Positions 31,226 through 41,094 of a DNA stretch of 64,000 nt are shown here, piece by piece; position 1 is the stretch's first letter, and every line of letters begins with the position of its first letter. Source of the stretch: Crassaminicella profunda (GTDB lineage Bacteria > Bacillota > Clostridia > Peptostreptococcales > Thermotaleaceae). A program made the translations under genes and the position numbers. The notes below the pieces were generated by a model. The model was given only the letters and a program-made list of their open reading frames with translations. It did no database searches and had not been told where the DNA came from. The stretch spans positions 3,651,355 through 3,715,354 of the forward strand of contig NZ_CP082326.1 of assembly GCF_019884785.1 (NCBI RefSeq), written 5' to 3'.

Positions 31226-32560
31226 CTATTTTTCAATACTATACTTTTCAATCTTCCTTCTCAAAGTCACACGAGAAATTCCTAAGCTTTTTGCCGTTTT
31301 TGAAATATTCCAGTTGTTCTCCTTCAACGCTCTATTGATGGCCTGCATCTCAACATCTTCAAGATTACTACTTACTACGCTCTTCCCTTTCTCCTCACTA
31401 TAATAACTCATAAGATTTTCAGGTAAGTGATCTACATCAATCCAACAATCCTCTTGGAAAATCATAACCCTTTCGATAAAATTTTTTAATTCTCTAACGT
31501 TTCCTTTCCATCCATAATTCTTACAAATTTCCATAGCCTCTTTTGTCATACCCTTTACTTTTTTATTTAAAGCACCATTATATTGATTGATAAAATAATC
31601 AATCAATACTTTAATATCCTCTCTTCTCTCTCTTAAGGGAGCTGTATGGATAGGAACTACATTCAATCTATAGTACAAATCTTCTCTAAAATTCCCTTTT
31701 TCTATCCCTTTTTGCAAGTCTTTATTGGTTGCTGCGATAATATTTGCACTAAATTCAATCTCTTTTATTCCTCCAATACGTCTAAATTTCTTTTCTTGTA
31801 GTACTCTTAAAAGCTTTGCTTGAAGAAGTATATCCATATCCCCAATTTCATCTAAAAACAAGGTGCCTTCATTTGCTTCTTCAATGAGTCCCTTCTTTAA
31901 CTGCTTTGCATCAGAAAAAGCACCTTTTTCATACCCAAACAATTCACTTTCTTGCAGATTCTTAGGGATAGCTGCACAATTCAGCGCAATATAAGGCTTA
32001 TTTTTTCTAATTCCATTAAAGTGGATTGCCTTTGCAATGATCTCTTTCCCTGTTCCACTTTCTCCTTGAATCAATATAAATGTATCATAGGGCATATTCC
32101 CCACTTTTTGAGCAATATTTTTCACATTTTGTATGGCTTTACTTTCTCCAATAATTTCTGCTATCTCTTTTTTTTCTTGATTTGAAATCTCCTGTGCTTT
32201 TTTTATATACTTTATATTGTCATTAATGCTTTCTTTAATCTCTTCTATATTAAAAGGTTTTGTAAAATAATCATTTGCACCTAATTTCATTGCTTCAACA
32301 GCCAATCTTACCTCACTAATATAAGTAATCATCATAATAAAGCTATTTTTATCCTTTTTTCTTATATGCTTTAAAACATCAATTCCATTGATTCCTGGTA
32401 AATTAATATCCACAATACATATATCCGGTCTCTCTTTATCAAAAATTTCAATCCCTTCTTCACCAGAAGCTGCTGTTAAAATTTTTATTCCTAATTTGCT
32501 TAAAGCTATACGTAGGGACAATCTTATACTCTTTTCATCATCAACAATCAATAATTTCAT
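31226..32560 (-). CDS. Sigma-54-dependent response regulator (NtrC/DctD type)
   Basis: 444 residues from ATG 32560 (Shine-Dalgarno ggggga). Receiver domain (about 1-120) with phospho-acceptor Asp51 in 'IVDINLPG'. AAA+ domain (about 135-370) with Walker A 'GESGTGKE', Walker B 'GTLFLDEIGD' and an unusual sigma-54 contact loop 'GAFSDA' (213-218) instead of GAFTGA. The C-terminal Fis-type helix-turn-helix is 'NISKTAKSLGISRVTLRRKI'. The start overlaps the kinase gene by 20 bp, so the two are coupled. It probably activates the sigma-54 promoter next door. Confidence 0.94.
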   Translation of the reverse strand: MKLLIVDDEKSIRLSLRIALSKLGIKILTAASGEEGIEIFDKERPDICIVDINLPGINGIDVLKHIRKKDKNSFIMMITYISEVRLAVEAMKLGANDYFTKPFNIEEIKESINDNIKYIKKAQEISNQEKKEIAEIIGESKAIQNVKNIAQKVGNMPYDTFILIQGESGTGKEIIAKAIHFNGIRKNKPYIALNCAAIPKNLQESELFGYEKGAFSDAKQLKKGLIEEANEGTLFLDEIGDMDILLQAKLLRVLQEKKFRRIGGIKEIEFSANIIAATNKDLQKGIEKGNFREDLYYRLNVVPIHTAPLRERREDIKVLIDYFINQYNGALNKKVKGMTKEAMEICKNYGWKGNVRELKNFIERVMIFQEDCWIDVDHLPENLMSYYSEEKGKSVVSSNLEDVEMQAINRALKENNWNISKTAKSLGISRVTLRRKIEKYSIEK

Positions 32561-34718
32561 CTGTCTCCCCCTCAAAGGATAATATAAATTCCGTATACTT
32601 TGAAACCTCACTCCTTACAGAAATGGTTCCTCCATTATCCGTTATAATTTTATGAACAATAGAAAGCCCCAATCCTGTTCCATCTTCTTTTGTTGTAAAA
32701 AAAGGATTGAATATCCTATCCATCATTTCCTCATTTATCCCTTCCCCATTATCTTTTATAGAAAGAACTAATGTATTTGGGTTAACTTTATATACTTTTA
32801 TTTCAATAACTCCGTATGATCCTACTGCTTGAATACTATTTTTCAGTATATTTACCAATGCCTGTCTCATAGCAGATGGATCTACTTTTATAAAGGGAAT
32901 TTCACGTGGAAAGTTTTTGATCACACGTATGGTTTTATATTTTATCTCTGGTTTTAAAATATTAAGTGTACTATCTATAATGTGCATTATATTCACAGAA
33001 ACTTTTTTATTATTATTCATACGAGTAAACTCCAAGAAATTAATCACAATATTATTAAGCATATCTACTTCTTCTCTTAGGGCAACTATTAATTCTTCTC
33101 TTACTGTTTCATGGTCTGCATGATCTTTTAGCACCTCCAAAAGATTTGTCATTCCTGCTAAAGGATTCCCTATTTCATGTATAATAGATGAAGATAGTTC
33201 TCCAATTGTTTTCAACCGATCCTCTCTTCTTAATTGTTGTTCTAACATTTTAATCTGGGTTAAATCCTTCATCAAACAAACCAATCCAATAGATTTATTC
33301 GCATCATCATATATGGGAGAAACCATCATGCTAATAGGCACATCTATGGCATCATTTCTTTTAATTTTGTATTCTGCTTCCATAAACATATTTCCTTCTA
33401 AATTTTTATTGAAAATATCTTTAGGTAAATTTAAATTTCTCATCAATTCATTTACATATTTGCCAATAATATTTTTACTTTCAATGCCCGTAATTTTTTC
33501 AGCTGTTCTATTAAAGATAACAATTTTACCTTGATCATTAATAACAAAAATACCACTTCCTGCACTTCTTAATATATTATTTAAATATTTTCTTGTATCC
33601 TTTTCTCTCTTATGAGAACTTTTTAAATCCTCTATTTTCATGCTTAACTCTTTGCTCATACCACAAAAAGCAAGCTCTAATTCACCAATCTCATTATTTT
33701 TTGTAACTTTAAACCCTTTCATGCCTTGCTGAATATCTTTACTTATATTTCTTACATAAACTACTAATTTTTCTATAGGATCTGTAATCGTATATGCTAA
33801 AGAAATACTTAATAGAAAAGAGATGGTCATGATAGCAATAATCAATGGTGTTAGTTCTTTTTGGATTTGTTTGATTTCTTTTCCTATATATTCTTCATCT
33901 CGTTCAACAATAATCATCCCTTTATAGTTTTCAATTTTACTAAAAGATACATATACCTTATGACCATTGTCTCTATATTGGCCTACTCCTTTTGAATATT
34001 TTTTTAAAATTTCTTCTAATCCTATGACTTTATTTTCTATTTCAATATTCCTTTTTAATGAAAGTTCTTTAAATATTTCATTATAATCTGGGCTGACTAG
34101 TATTTTTCCATCCTCATCAACTACATAAATTTTTCCATCATATGAATGCTGTGTTTTTTCTATAATCTTACTAATTGCCTTTAGTGGAACCCCTCCACCG
34201 ATAATTCCCTTTATTTCTCCTGTATGTTTATCTAAAATAGGAGAAACAATTATAATATGAGGCTGATTTAATAAACTACTAATAAAAACCTTACTAATAT
34301 ACGTTTCTTTATTTTTAATAAGATACTGATAATACTCTCTTTCTGTATAATCTCTACGATAAATAATATCGTTATGAGGAATGCTATAGGTAATTTCCCC
34401 ATCAGCTGTCATGTAAAACATAACATCTAGCCATCTATAGCTTTTATAAATTTGATTGATTTCCTCTTTTACTTTTTCCATATCCTCTACATTAGCATTC
34501 TGAGCCATATATTTCACTGTATTTTTAGCATCGGACAAATACTGGTTTACCTGATCTGAAATCATATTGGCAATAATCGTATTTTTATTAATAATATGCT
34601 GCCTCATTTGTTTGCTCGCAGTTCTATAAGTTATATACGTACTTCCTATAACAGCAAATATAACCAAAGTAATAATGAGTATGGGTATTTTTACCTTTAA
34701 ACTCCTCACATTTCTCAC
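32541..34718 (-). CDS. Sensor histidine kinase, Cache-HAMP-PAS
   Basis: 725 residues. Membrane helix at about 9-30, an extracytoplasmic double-Cache domain to about 285 ('WLDVMFYMTADGEITYSIP', 'GEIKGIIGGGVPL'), a second helix, HAMP, a PAS domain (about 385-480), then HisKA with His514 in 'IIHEIGNPLAGM' and an ATPase domain with 'NILKNSIQAV', 'DNGEGI' and 'GTGLGLSIV'. It resembles DctB/DctS-like dicarboxylate sensors in layout. It partners the overlapping response regulator. The ligand is unknown; a C4-dicarboxylate or propionate is suggested by context only. Confidence 0.92.
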   Translation of the reverse strand: MRNVRSLKVKIPILIITLVIFAVIGSTYITYRTASKQMRQHIINKNTIIANMISDQVNQYLSDAKNTVKYMAQNANVEDMEKVKEEINQIYKSYRWLDVMFYMTADGEITYSIPHNDIIYRRDYTEREYYQYLIKNKETYISKVFISSLLNQPHIIIVSPILDKHTGEIKGIIGGGVPLKAISKIIEKTQHSYDGKIYVVDEDGKILVSPDYNEIFKELSLKRNIEIENKVIGLEEILKKYSKGVGQYRDNGHKVYVSFSKIENYKGMIIVERDEEYIGKEIKQIQKELTPLIIAIMTISFLLSISLAYTITDPIEKLVVYVRNISKDIQQGMKGFKVTKNNEIGELELAFCGMSKELSMKIEDLKSSHKREKDTRKYLNNILRSAGSGIFVINDQGKIVIFNRTAEKITGIESKNIIGKYVNELMRNLNLPKDIFNKNLEGNMFMEAEYKIKRNDAIDVPISMMVSPIYDDANKSIGLVCLMKDLTQIKMLEQQLRREDRLKTIGELSSSIIHEIGNPLAGMTNLLEVLKDHADHETVREELIVALREEVDMLNNIVINFLEFTRMNNNKKVSVNIMHIIDSTLNILKPEIKYKTIRVIKNFPREIPFIKVDPSAMRQALVNILKNSIQAVGSYGVIEIKVYKVNPNTLVLSIKDNGEGINEEMMDRIFNPFFTTKEDGTGLGLSIVHKIITDNGGTISVRSEVSKYTEFILSFEGETDEIIDC

Positions 34719-34771
34719 CTCTTTTAAGTATCTTTATCCCTATTGTATAAAATATTCAAATAATTTTCCAC

Positions 34772-34800
34772 AAAAAAAAGAACCTAAATTTTAGGTTCTT
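34772..34800 (-). terminator. Terminator of the fumarase-malic enzyme operon
   Basis: Ten-bp stem aagaacctaa/ttaggttctt with a 3-nt loop, overlapping the malic enzyme stop and followed on the minus strand by eight T residues. Confidence 0.92.
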
Positions 34801-35966
34801 GCTACACCATCTTCCTTAGCAGCTTTCATAACAGCTTGAGCTACTACCTTTGAAACTTCTTTATTAAATGGACTCGGAATAATTTTATCTTCCCTTAATT
34901 CCTCTTTCCTTAAAACATTTGCAATGGCAAAGCTAGCCTTTACCTTCATATTTTCTGTAATCTGTTTTGCCCGTATATCAAGAGCTCCTCTAAATATCCC
35001 TGGAAATGCCAATACATTGTTAATTTGATTAGGATAATCCGATCTGCCGCTTCCTACAATAAACGCACCTGCCTGTTTTGCATCTTCTGGCATTATTTCA
35101 GGAATAGGATTTGCCATAGCAAATACAATAGCTCTTTCATTCATAGATGCTATCATTTCTTTTGTTACAATATTCGGTGCTGAAACACCTATAAAAACAT
35201 CTTTGTTTTTCATGATATCTGCAAGACATCCCTTTTGCTTTTTTAGATTTGTCACTTTTGCTATTTTCTCTTGTGCTGGATTTAATCCTTTTGCACCTTC
35301 AAATATTGCTCCCTCTTTGTCACAAAGAACAATCTCCTTAATCCCTGCAGTTAACAATAGTTTTGTAATAGCAATTCCTGCTGATCCAGCCCCATTGATC
35401 ACTACTTTCGCACTTTCAAGTGCTTTATCTGCTAACTTTAACCCATTAATAAGTCCTGCTAATACCACAATAGCCGTTCCATGCTGATCATCATGAAAAA
35501 CAGGAATATCTAATTCTTTTTTTAATCTTTCTTCTATCTCAAAGCATCTAGGAGCTGAAATATCCTCGAGATTGATTCCACCAAACATAGGCTCGATTAG
35601 TTTAATGGTTTTTACAATTTCATCCGTATCTTTGCTATTTAAGCATATAGGAAAAGCATCTACATCTGCAAAGCTCTTAAAAAGCACAGCCTTTCCTTCC
35701 ATAACAGGAATAGCTGCATGAGCTCCTATATCTCCAAGACCAAGAACTGCTGTTCCATCGCTCACTACGGCTACCATATTTCCCTTAGAAGTATATGTAT
35801 AAACTGTTTCTTTATCTTTATGGATTTCTCTACAGGGCTCTGCTACACCAGGCGTATATGCTGTAGACAAATCATCTTTATTTTCTAAAGATACTTTACT
35901 CGTAACTGAAATTTTTCCTTTATTTTCTTTGTGCATAGTAAGTGCCAACTTATTATAATCAATCAT
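34791..35966 (-). CDS. mae: Malic enzyme (oxaloacetate-decarboxylating malate dehydrogenase)
   Basis: 391 residues, the short bacterial form. It converts malate to pyruvate and CO2 with NAD(P)+. Motifs: 'AYTPGVAEPCREI' (Tyr catalytic), 'VSDGTAVLGLGDIG', 'GGINLEDISAPRCF' (metal site), 'FHDDQHGTAIV' and the nucleotide loop 'NGAGSAGIA'. Its ATG directly abuts the stop of the fumarase beta gene. With fumarase it joins pyruvate to fumarate, feeding or draining the succinate-propionate module. Confidence 0.96.
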   Translation of the reverse strand: MIDYNKLALTMHKENKGKISVTSKVSLENKDDLSTAYTPGVAEPCREIHKDKETVYTYTSKGNMVAVVSDGTAVLGLGDIGAHAAIPVMEGKAVLFKSFADVDAFPICLNSKDTDEIVKTIKLIEPMFGGINLEDISAPRCFEIEERLKKELDIPVFHDDQHGTAIVVLAGLINGLKLADKALESAKVVINGAGSAGIAITKLLLTAGIKEIVLCDKEGAIFEGAKGLNPAQEKIAKVTNLKKQKGCLADIMKNKDVFIGVSAPNIVTKEMIASMNERAIVFAMANPIPEIMPEDAKQAGAFIVGSGRSDYPNQINNVLAFPGIFRGALDIRAKQITENMKVKASFAIANVLRKEELREDKIIPSPFNKEVSKVVAQAVMKAAKEDGVART

Positions 35967-36533
35967 TTATTTGTCCTCCTCTGATTTTGCATATTTTTCT
36001 CTTTCTGTCTCATAAAGGTTATTGCCCTCATGATCAATAACAACGATGGCAGGAAAGTCTTCTACTTCTAATTTCCTAACAGCCTCTGGTCCTAAATCTT
36101 CATAAGCAATGATTTTAGCTTTTTTAATAGAATCAGCAATGAGGGCTGCTGCTCCCCCAATTGCAGCAAAATATACGGCTCCTTCTCTTTTCATTCCATC
36201 TATTACCTTTTGATTCCTTAATCCTTTCCCAATCATTCCAGTTAGCCCTTTTTCAAGGAGTGGTACCGTTAAATCATCCATACGATAACTAGTAGTAGGT
36301 CCAGCAGAACCAATAGGTTTTCCTGGCTTTGCAGGAGTTGGTCCTACATAATAAATAATAGCATCTTTTACTTCAAATGGAAGTTCTTCTCCTTTATTGA
36401 TCGTATCTATTAATCTTGCATGAGCCGCATCTCTTCCTGTATAAATGGTTCCTGATATATAGACCGTATCCCCTGCTTTAAGATTTTCTACCTTCTCTTT
36501 TGTTAAAGGTGTAGTTATTTTTTTTATAGTCAT
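35967..36533 (-). CDS. fumB: Fumarate hydratase class I, beta subunit
   Basis: 188 residues from ATG 36533; a GTG three codons upstream is part of the ribosome site gaggtg. It forms the C-terminal (swivel) half of the iron-sulphur hydro-lyase. Motifs: 'DTVYISGTIYTGRDAAH', 'YYVGPTPAKPGKPIGSAGPT' and 'VEDFPAIVVIDHEGN'. It is the partner of the alpha subunit encoded 14 bp upstream. L-tartrate dehydratase is an alternative for this family, but malic enzyme next door favours fumarase. Confidence 0.92.
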   Translation of the reverse strand: MTIKKITTPLTKEKVENLKAGDTVYISGTIYTGRDAAHARLIDTINKGEELPFEVKDAIIYYVGPTPAKPGKPIGSAGPTTSYRMDDLTVPLLEKGLTGMIGKGLRNQKVIDGMKREGAVYFAAIGGAAALIADSIKKAKIIAYEDLGPEAVRKLEVEDFPAIVVIDHEGNNLYETEREKYAKSEEDK

Positions 36534-36547
36534 ATGATTCACCTCGC

Positions 36548-37390
36548 CTATAGAATTATTTCTTCATGTCTTGCCGCATGACAATTTATATTTACAGCCA
36601 CAGGAAGTCCTGCTATATGGGTTGGAAAACTTTCTACATGCACAGCTAAAGCTGTTGTATTTCCTCCTAGTCCCTGAGGTCCGATCCCTAAATTATTTAT
36701 TTTTCTTAGTAGCATTTCTTCTATTTCTCTTAAATGTTCTTTTTCATTATGAGACCCTATAGGTCTTGTTAGTGATTTTTTTGCAAGAACTGCTGCTTTA
36801 TCTATTGTTCCTCCAATGCCAACCCCTACAACAATAGGAGGACATGGATTCGGCCCTGCATCCATTACTGTTTTTGTAACAAAATCTATAACCCCATTCA
36901 CACCATCGGAAGGCTTTAGCATTTTTGTTTTGCTCATATTTTCACTTCCAAAACCCTTTGGCGCAAAAGTAATTTTTATATTTTCTCCTGGTACCATATC
37001 ATAATATATAATAGCTGGCGTATTATCTTTCGTATTTTCTCTTATCAAAGGATCTTTTACTACTGATTTTCTTAAATATCCATCTTTATAACCTCTTCTT
37101 ACTCCTTCATTAATGGCTTCACTAATATTTCCTCCAACTAATTGTACTTCTTGTCCAACTTCAATAAAAAATACAGCCATTCCTGTATCCTGACAAATGG
37201 GCATTTCTTCATTTTTAGCAATTTCAGCATTTTTTATTAAATTCTTTATGATTTCTTTTCCAACAGGAGAAGCTTCCTTTTTTTCTGCTTGTTCAAAAGC
37301 TTTAATCACATCTTCTCCTAAATAAAGGTTTGCTTTTATACATAGATTTCTTACCGTATTTTCAATCTCTTTTACATCTATTCTTCGCAT
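36548..37390 (-). CDS. fumA: Fumarate hydratase class I, alpha subunit
   Basis: 280 residues from ATG 37390 (Shine-Dalgarno aaggag); GTG two codons upstream rejected. Three cysteines that ligate the [4Fe-4S] cluster are visible in 'ICQDTGMAVFF', 'GPNPCPPIVVGVG' and 'NINCHAARH'. It interconverts malate and fumarate and would be oxygen-sensitive, which fits an anaerobe. It opens the fumA-fumB-mae operon, and a TATAAT is visible about 30 bp upstream of the gene without a clear -35. Confidence 0.94.
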   Translation of the reverse strand: MRRIDVKEIENTVRNLCIKANLYLGEDVIKAFEQAEKKEASPVGKEIIKNLIKNAEIAKNEEMPICQDTGMAVFFIEVGQEVQLVGGNISEAINEGVRRGYKDGYLRKSVVKDPLIRENTKDNTPAIIYYDMVPGENIKITFAPKGFGSENMSKTKMLKPSDGVNGVIDFVTKTVMDAGPNPCPPIVVGVGIGGTIDKAAVLAKKSLTRPIGSHNEKEHLREIEEMLLRKINNLGIGPQGLGGNTTALAVHVESFPTHIAGLPVAVNINCHAARHEEIIL

Positions 37391-37464
37391 TTTCACTTCT
37401 CCTTTTTATATTTTCATATAATAACCATTATACACTAAATTTTCAAACCGGAAATATACAACTA

Positions 37465-37490
37465 CAAAAAAAGAACCTTTTCGGTTCTTT
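37465..37490 (-). terminator. Terminator-like hairpin between ftsH and fumA
   Basis: Eight-bp stem aaagaacc/ggttcttt with a 5-nt loop and seven T residues on the minus strand, about 120 bp after the ftsH terminator. It may be a second barrier before the fumA promoter. Confidence 0.75.
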
Positions 37491-37578
37491 TCTTCCTTAT
37501 TTTATTATTTCCTGGGAAATTATCTTATATTCTTCAAATGATTACAACCTTTTTTTGCTTTAATAATCTTCCCTTTAT

Positions 37579-37610
37579 AAAACCCCTTTGCACAAAGTCA
37601 AAGGGGTTTT
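37579..37610 (-). terminator. Terminator of ftsH
   Basis: Perfect 12-bp stem aaaacccctttg/caaaggggtttt with an 8-nt loop, directly after the ftsH stop. Confidence 0.88.
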
Positions 37611-37613
37611 GTA

Positions 37614-39491
37614 TTATTCTTTATCTAAATCAATTACATCGTTTTGCGTATCATCTACTTTTTCTAAATCAATATTATTTTGCTCTTCTGTAAATAACTT
37701 TTCAAAGTCTTCAGCATTCAATGTCTCGACTTCAAGAAGTGTATTGGCTACAAGATGAAGCTTATCCATATTTTCTTTTAATAATGTCTCCGCTTTTTCA
37801 TAGCCTTCATCCATAATCTCTCTTATTTCCTTATCGATTTTAGAAGCAATTTCTTCAGAATAATTTCTCTTTGTTGAGAAATCTCTCCCTAAGAATACTT
37901 CATCATCTGAACTATAAGCAATAGGCCCTAAATTATCGCTCATTCCATATTTTGTAACCATGGCTTTTGCAATATTTGTAGCTCTTTCTAAATCGTTACT
38001 AGCACCTGTACTAATATCATTTAATACTAATTTTTCAGCAACTCTACCGCCTAAAAGATGTACAATTTGTTCTTCCATCTCTGTCTTTGTGGCATAGCTT
38101 TTCTCTTCCTTTGGTAAGATCATAGTAAATCCACCTGCTCTACCTCTAGGAATAATCGTCACTTGATGTACTGGATCTGTATTTGGAAGCATTCTTGCTA
38201 CAACTGCATGACCTGCTTCATGGAATGCTGTAAGCTTTCTATCCTTTTCACTCACAACTCTACTTCGCTTTTCTGGTCCTGCAATAACTTTTGTGATTGC
38301 TTCTTCTATTGTATGCATGTTTATTTTTTTATCATTCTTTCTAGCAGATAAAAGCGCTGCTTCATTCATTAAATTTTCAATATCTGCTGGAGTAAAGCCA
38401 GGTGTTCTTCTAGCTAAAACCTTTAGATCTACATCTTCAGCTAGTGGCTTATTTTTTGAATGTACTTTTAATATTTCTTCTCTTCCTTTAATATCAGGAA
38501 CCCCTACCATTACCTGTCTATCAAACCTACCTGGACGAAGTAACGCAGGATCTAGGATATCTGGTCTATTGGTTGCAGCAATAATAATAATTCCCTCATT
38601 AACGCCGAACCCATCCATTTCTACAAGCAATTGGTTTAGGGTTTGCTCTCTTTCATCATGCCCTCCACCAAGACCTGCTCCTCTTTTCCTTCCAACTGCA
38701 TCGATTTCATCTATAAACACAATGCATGGGGAATTTTTCTTTGCTTGTTCAAAAAGGTCACGAACACGTGATGCACCGACCCCAACAAACATTTCAACAA
38801 AATCAGAACCACTTATACTAAAAAATGGTACACCTGCTTCTCCTGCAGTGGCACGAGAAAGATAGGTTTTTCCTGTTCCTGGAGGTCCCACCATTAAAAT
38901 ACCCGTTGGAATTCTTGCTCCTAATTCCATGTATTTTTTAGGATTCTTTAGGAAGTCAACAACTTCTTGCAGTTCTTCTTTTTCTTCATCAAGTCCTGCT
39001 ACATCATCAAAGGTAACTTTTTTTCTCTCATCTTCTTTATGCAGCTTTGCTTTACTCTTCCCAAAAGACATGACTCTGCTGCCTCCCCCTTGGGACTGCT
39101 GCATAAATACAAACCAAAATACAACAAAAATCAAAACCATAAATATAGAAGGTAAGATCTCAAAGAACCATGGTGTCTTTGCTGGTGGTTCTCCCTTAAC
39201 AATCAACTTTCCACTTTCCATTTGAGGAAGTATATATTTTTCTGTTAATACTTCAGAACGAACCACAGGTGGTATATATGTTTTAAATTCTTGATCATTT
39301 TTCAATTTTCCCACAATAGCATTCTCTACTATTGTAATTTCTTGCACATTTTGCTTTTGTAATTGGTTGATAAATTCTGAGACTGACAAATTCAATTTAT
39401 CTTGTGCTGGCTGTCCATAGAAGTGTACAATGGAAATGATAATAATGAATATTAGTATATAGAAGCTAGCTCCCCTAAAAAATTTCTTCAA
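37614..39491 (-). CDS. ftsH: ATP-dependent zinc metalloprotease FtsH
   Basis: About 625 residues from a TTG at 39491, chosen because Shine-Dalgarno aaaggaggg lies six bases upstream and the N-terminus then reads '[15 protein letters not shown]', as in the family. The upstream ATG at 39548 has no ribosome site. Two membrane helices flank an extracytoplasmic domain; then AAA+ ('GPPGTGKT', 'FIDEIDAVG', '[19 protein letters not shown]') and a protease domain with zinc motif 'HEAGH'. It degrades membrane and regulatory proteins. The tilS-ftsH order is conserved, but hpt is missing between them. Confidence 0.96.
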   Translation of the reverse strand: MKKFFRGASFYILIFIIIISIVHFYGQPAQDKLNLSVSEFINQLQKQNVQEITIVENAIVGKLKNDQEFKTYIPPVVRSEVLTEKYILPQMESGKLIVKGEPPAKTPWFFEILPSIFMVLIFVVFWFVFMQQSQGGGSRVMSFGKSKAKLHKEDERKKVTFDDVAGLDEEKEELQEVVDFLKNPKKYMELGARIPTGILMVGPPGTGKTYLSRATAGEAGVPFFSISGSDFVEMFVGVGASRVRDLFEQAKKNSPCIVFIDEIDAVGRKRGAGLGGGHDEREQTLNQLLVEMDGFGVNEGIIIIAATNRPDILDPALLRPGRFDRQVMVGVPDIKGREEILKVHSKNKPLAEDVDLKVLARRTPGFTPADIENLMNEAALLSARKNDKKINMHTIEEAITKVIAGPEKRSRVVSEKDRKLTAFHEAGHAVVARMLPNTDPVHQVTIIPRGRAGGFTMILPKEEKSYATKTEMEEQIVHLLGGRVAEKLVLNDISTGASNDLERATNIAKAMVTKYGMSDNLGPIAYSSDDEVFLGRDFSTKRNYSEEIASKIDKEIREIMDEGYEKAETLLKENMDKLHLVANTLLEVETLNAEDFEKLFTEEQNNIDLEKVDDTQNDVIDLDKE

Positions 39492-39610
39492 CCAAAGCCC
39501 TCCTTTCAAAGCGTTTTTCTTGAATTTAACATCTTTTAATTCTACCATATTTTTTTATATAAAACAATAAATTCAGTCCTCTTCCATTGTTAAATGTTTG
39601 AAAACTTTGT

Positions 39611-40999
39611 TTAGTTATTCCTATACGTCAATACCAATACCATCTTTGTATCCTTTTGTACTTTATATTTTTCACTCATCCTATGTCCAATTACCCATAT
39701 GATTTTTTCTCCATCACATACAAGTGGAATCTGATTTCTCTCTTCTCGAGATATTTTTTCATCAATAAAAAAGTCCTTTAGCTTTTTACTTCCTTCCATT
39801 CCGAAAGGTGTAAAACGATCACCATTTTTTCTATTTCTAAGGATCATCTTGTTTTTTATCTTATCAAAATCAAAATATTTCTTGTTTTTTTCTTTGGATA
39901 GATTCTCTAACTCTTTATGTTCCATTACCACAGCTTCTAAGATAGCATCTAATTCTTTAATATTTAATGTTTCACCAATATTTATATTGTATTCAAAATC
40001 ATTTCTTTCTATTTTTCTTTTTCCTTTTCTAATAACAATATGATTATAATCCAAAACTGCATAAAGGTCTCTTGGTAAATCGATGGACCCTCCTACTTGA
40101 CCATGTTTTATTAAATTCAATACTTTTTCTATATGCTTGTTTTGTACGTCTTTTAAATCTCCTTGAATTTCAAGTATTGCTTTGCGTAATATTCTCTTTT
40201 TAATAGCAGAATGATGCTCTTCAAAAGCTTCTTTATGAATTTTAACCTCTAAATTTACTTTTTCCACAATACGATTATACACTTTTTCTACAGCAATATT
40301 TACAAAATCTTTATCTTCTCTTATAAGATTTGTAGTTCTCGATAAGACTTGTTTAATATTCCTATTAAAATGCTTTTCTATGTATGGAATCAGTTCTAAT
40401 CTTATACGATTCCTCGTGTATACTGCTTCTAAATTAGTTTTATCAATTCTTGGATTTAAATCATGTCGATGACAATACGCTTCTATTTCTACTCTTGTAA
40501 TATCTAACACAGGTCTTATGATTTTTCCATCTCTCACATAATCAATGGCACTCAATCCTTCAAGTCCAGTTCCTCTCATCAACCTCATTAATACTGTTTC
40601 TGCTTGGTCATCCATATTTTGGGCAACAGCAATTTTATTAGCATTCTTTTTTTTCATTATTTCATTAAACAATCCATACCTTATTTCTCTCCCTGCCTCT
40701 TCAAAAGTAATCCCCTTTTTTTTGCTATACAAAGTTACATTTTCGCTAAATATAAAAGCTTCTACTCCTATATTTTCACAAAATCTTCTTACATACTCTG
40801 CATCCTCATTTGCTTCTTTTCCCCTAAATTGATGATTTAGATGAACTACATAAAGGTTTAACTCATATTCTTCTCTAATTCTGTATAAAAGATGTAAAAG
40901 AGCCATAGAATCAGGTCCTCCTGAAACCCCTATTATAATTCCATCTCCTTTTTTAAACATATTATGCTTTTTTACAGTCTTTAGAAATTTCTTAAGCAT
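39611..40999 (-). CDS. tilS: tRNA(Ile)-lysidine synthase
   Basis: 462 residues. It modifies the wobble cytidine of the CAU-anticodon tRNA-Ile with lysine using ATP, an essential step. The PP-loop 'GVSGGPDSMALLHLL' lies near the N-terminus, followed by 'VHLNHQFRG' and 'VAQNMDDQAETVLMRLMRGTGLEGL'. The C-terminal domain includes 'MILRNRKNGDRFTPFGMEGSKKLKDFF'. Shine-Dalgarno ataggag. It lies between yabT and ftsH, as in B. subtilis apart from the missing hpt. Confidence 0.96.
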   Translation of the reverse strand: MLKKFLKTVKKHNMFKKGDGIIIGVSGGPDSMALLHLLYRIREEYELNLYVVHLNHQFRGKEANEDAEYVRRFCENIGVEAFIFSENVTLYSKKKGITFEEAGREIRYGLFNEIMKKKNANKIAVAQNMDDQAETVLMRLMRGTGLEGLSAIDYVRDGKIIRPVLDITRVEIEAYCHRHDLNPRIDKTNLEAVYTRNRIRLELIPYIEKHFNRNIKQVLSRTTNLIREDKDFVNIAVEKVYNRIVEKVNLEVKIHKEAFEEHHSAIKKRILRKAILEIQGDLKDVQNKHIEKVLNLIKHGQVGGSIDLPRDLYAVLDYNHIVIRKGKRKIERNDFEYNINIGETLNIKELDAILEAVVMEHKELENLSKEKNKKYFDFDKIKNKMILRNRKNGDRFTPFGMEGSKKLKDFFIDEKISREERNQIPLVCDGEKIIWVIGHRMSEKYKVQKDTKMVLVLTYRNN

Positions 41000-41094
41000 C
41001 TGTCTACTCCTATCTGGATCTTAAATTTTGAAAGAAAGGCTTTCATATATTTCTATATTTTCCCCAAAAAACCCTTCTAAAACAAAATACTTTT

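Noticed and set aside
38293-38865. Plus-strand 190-codon frame
   Set aside because: Antisense to the ftsH catalytic region; Ser-rich composition typical of a shadow frame.
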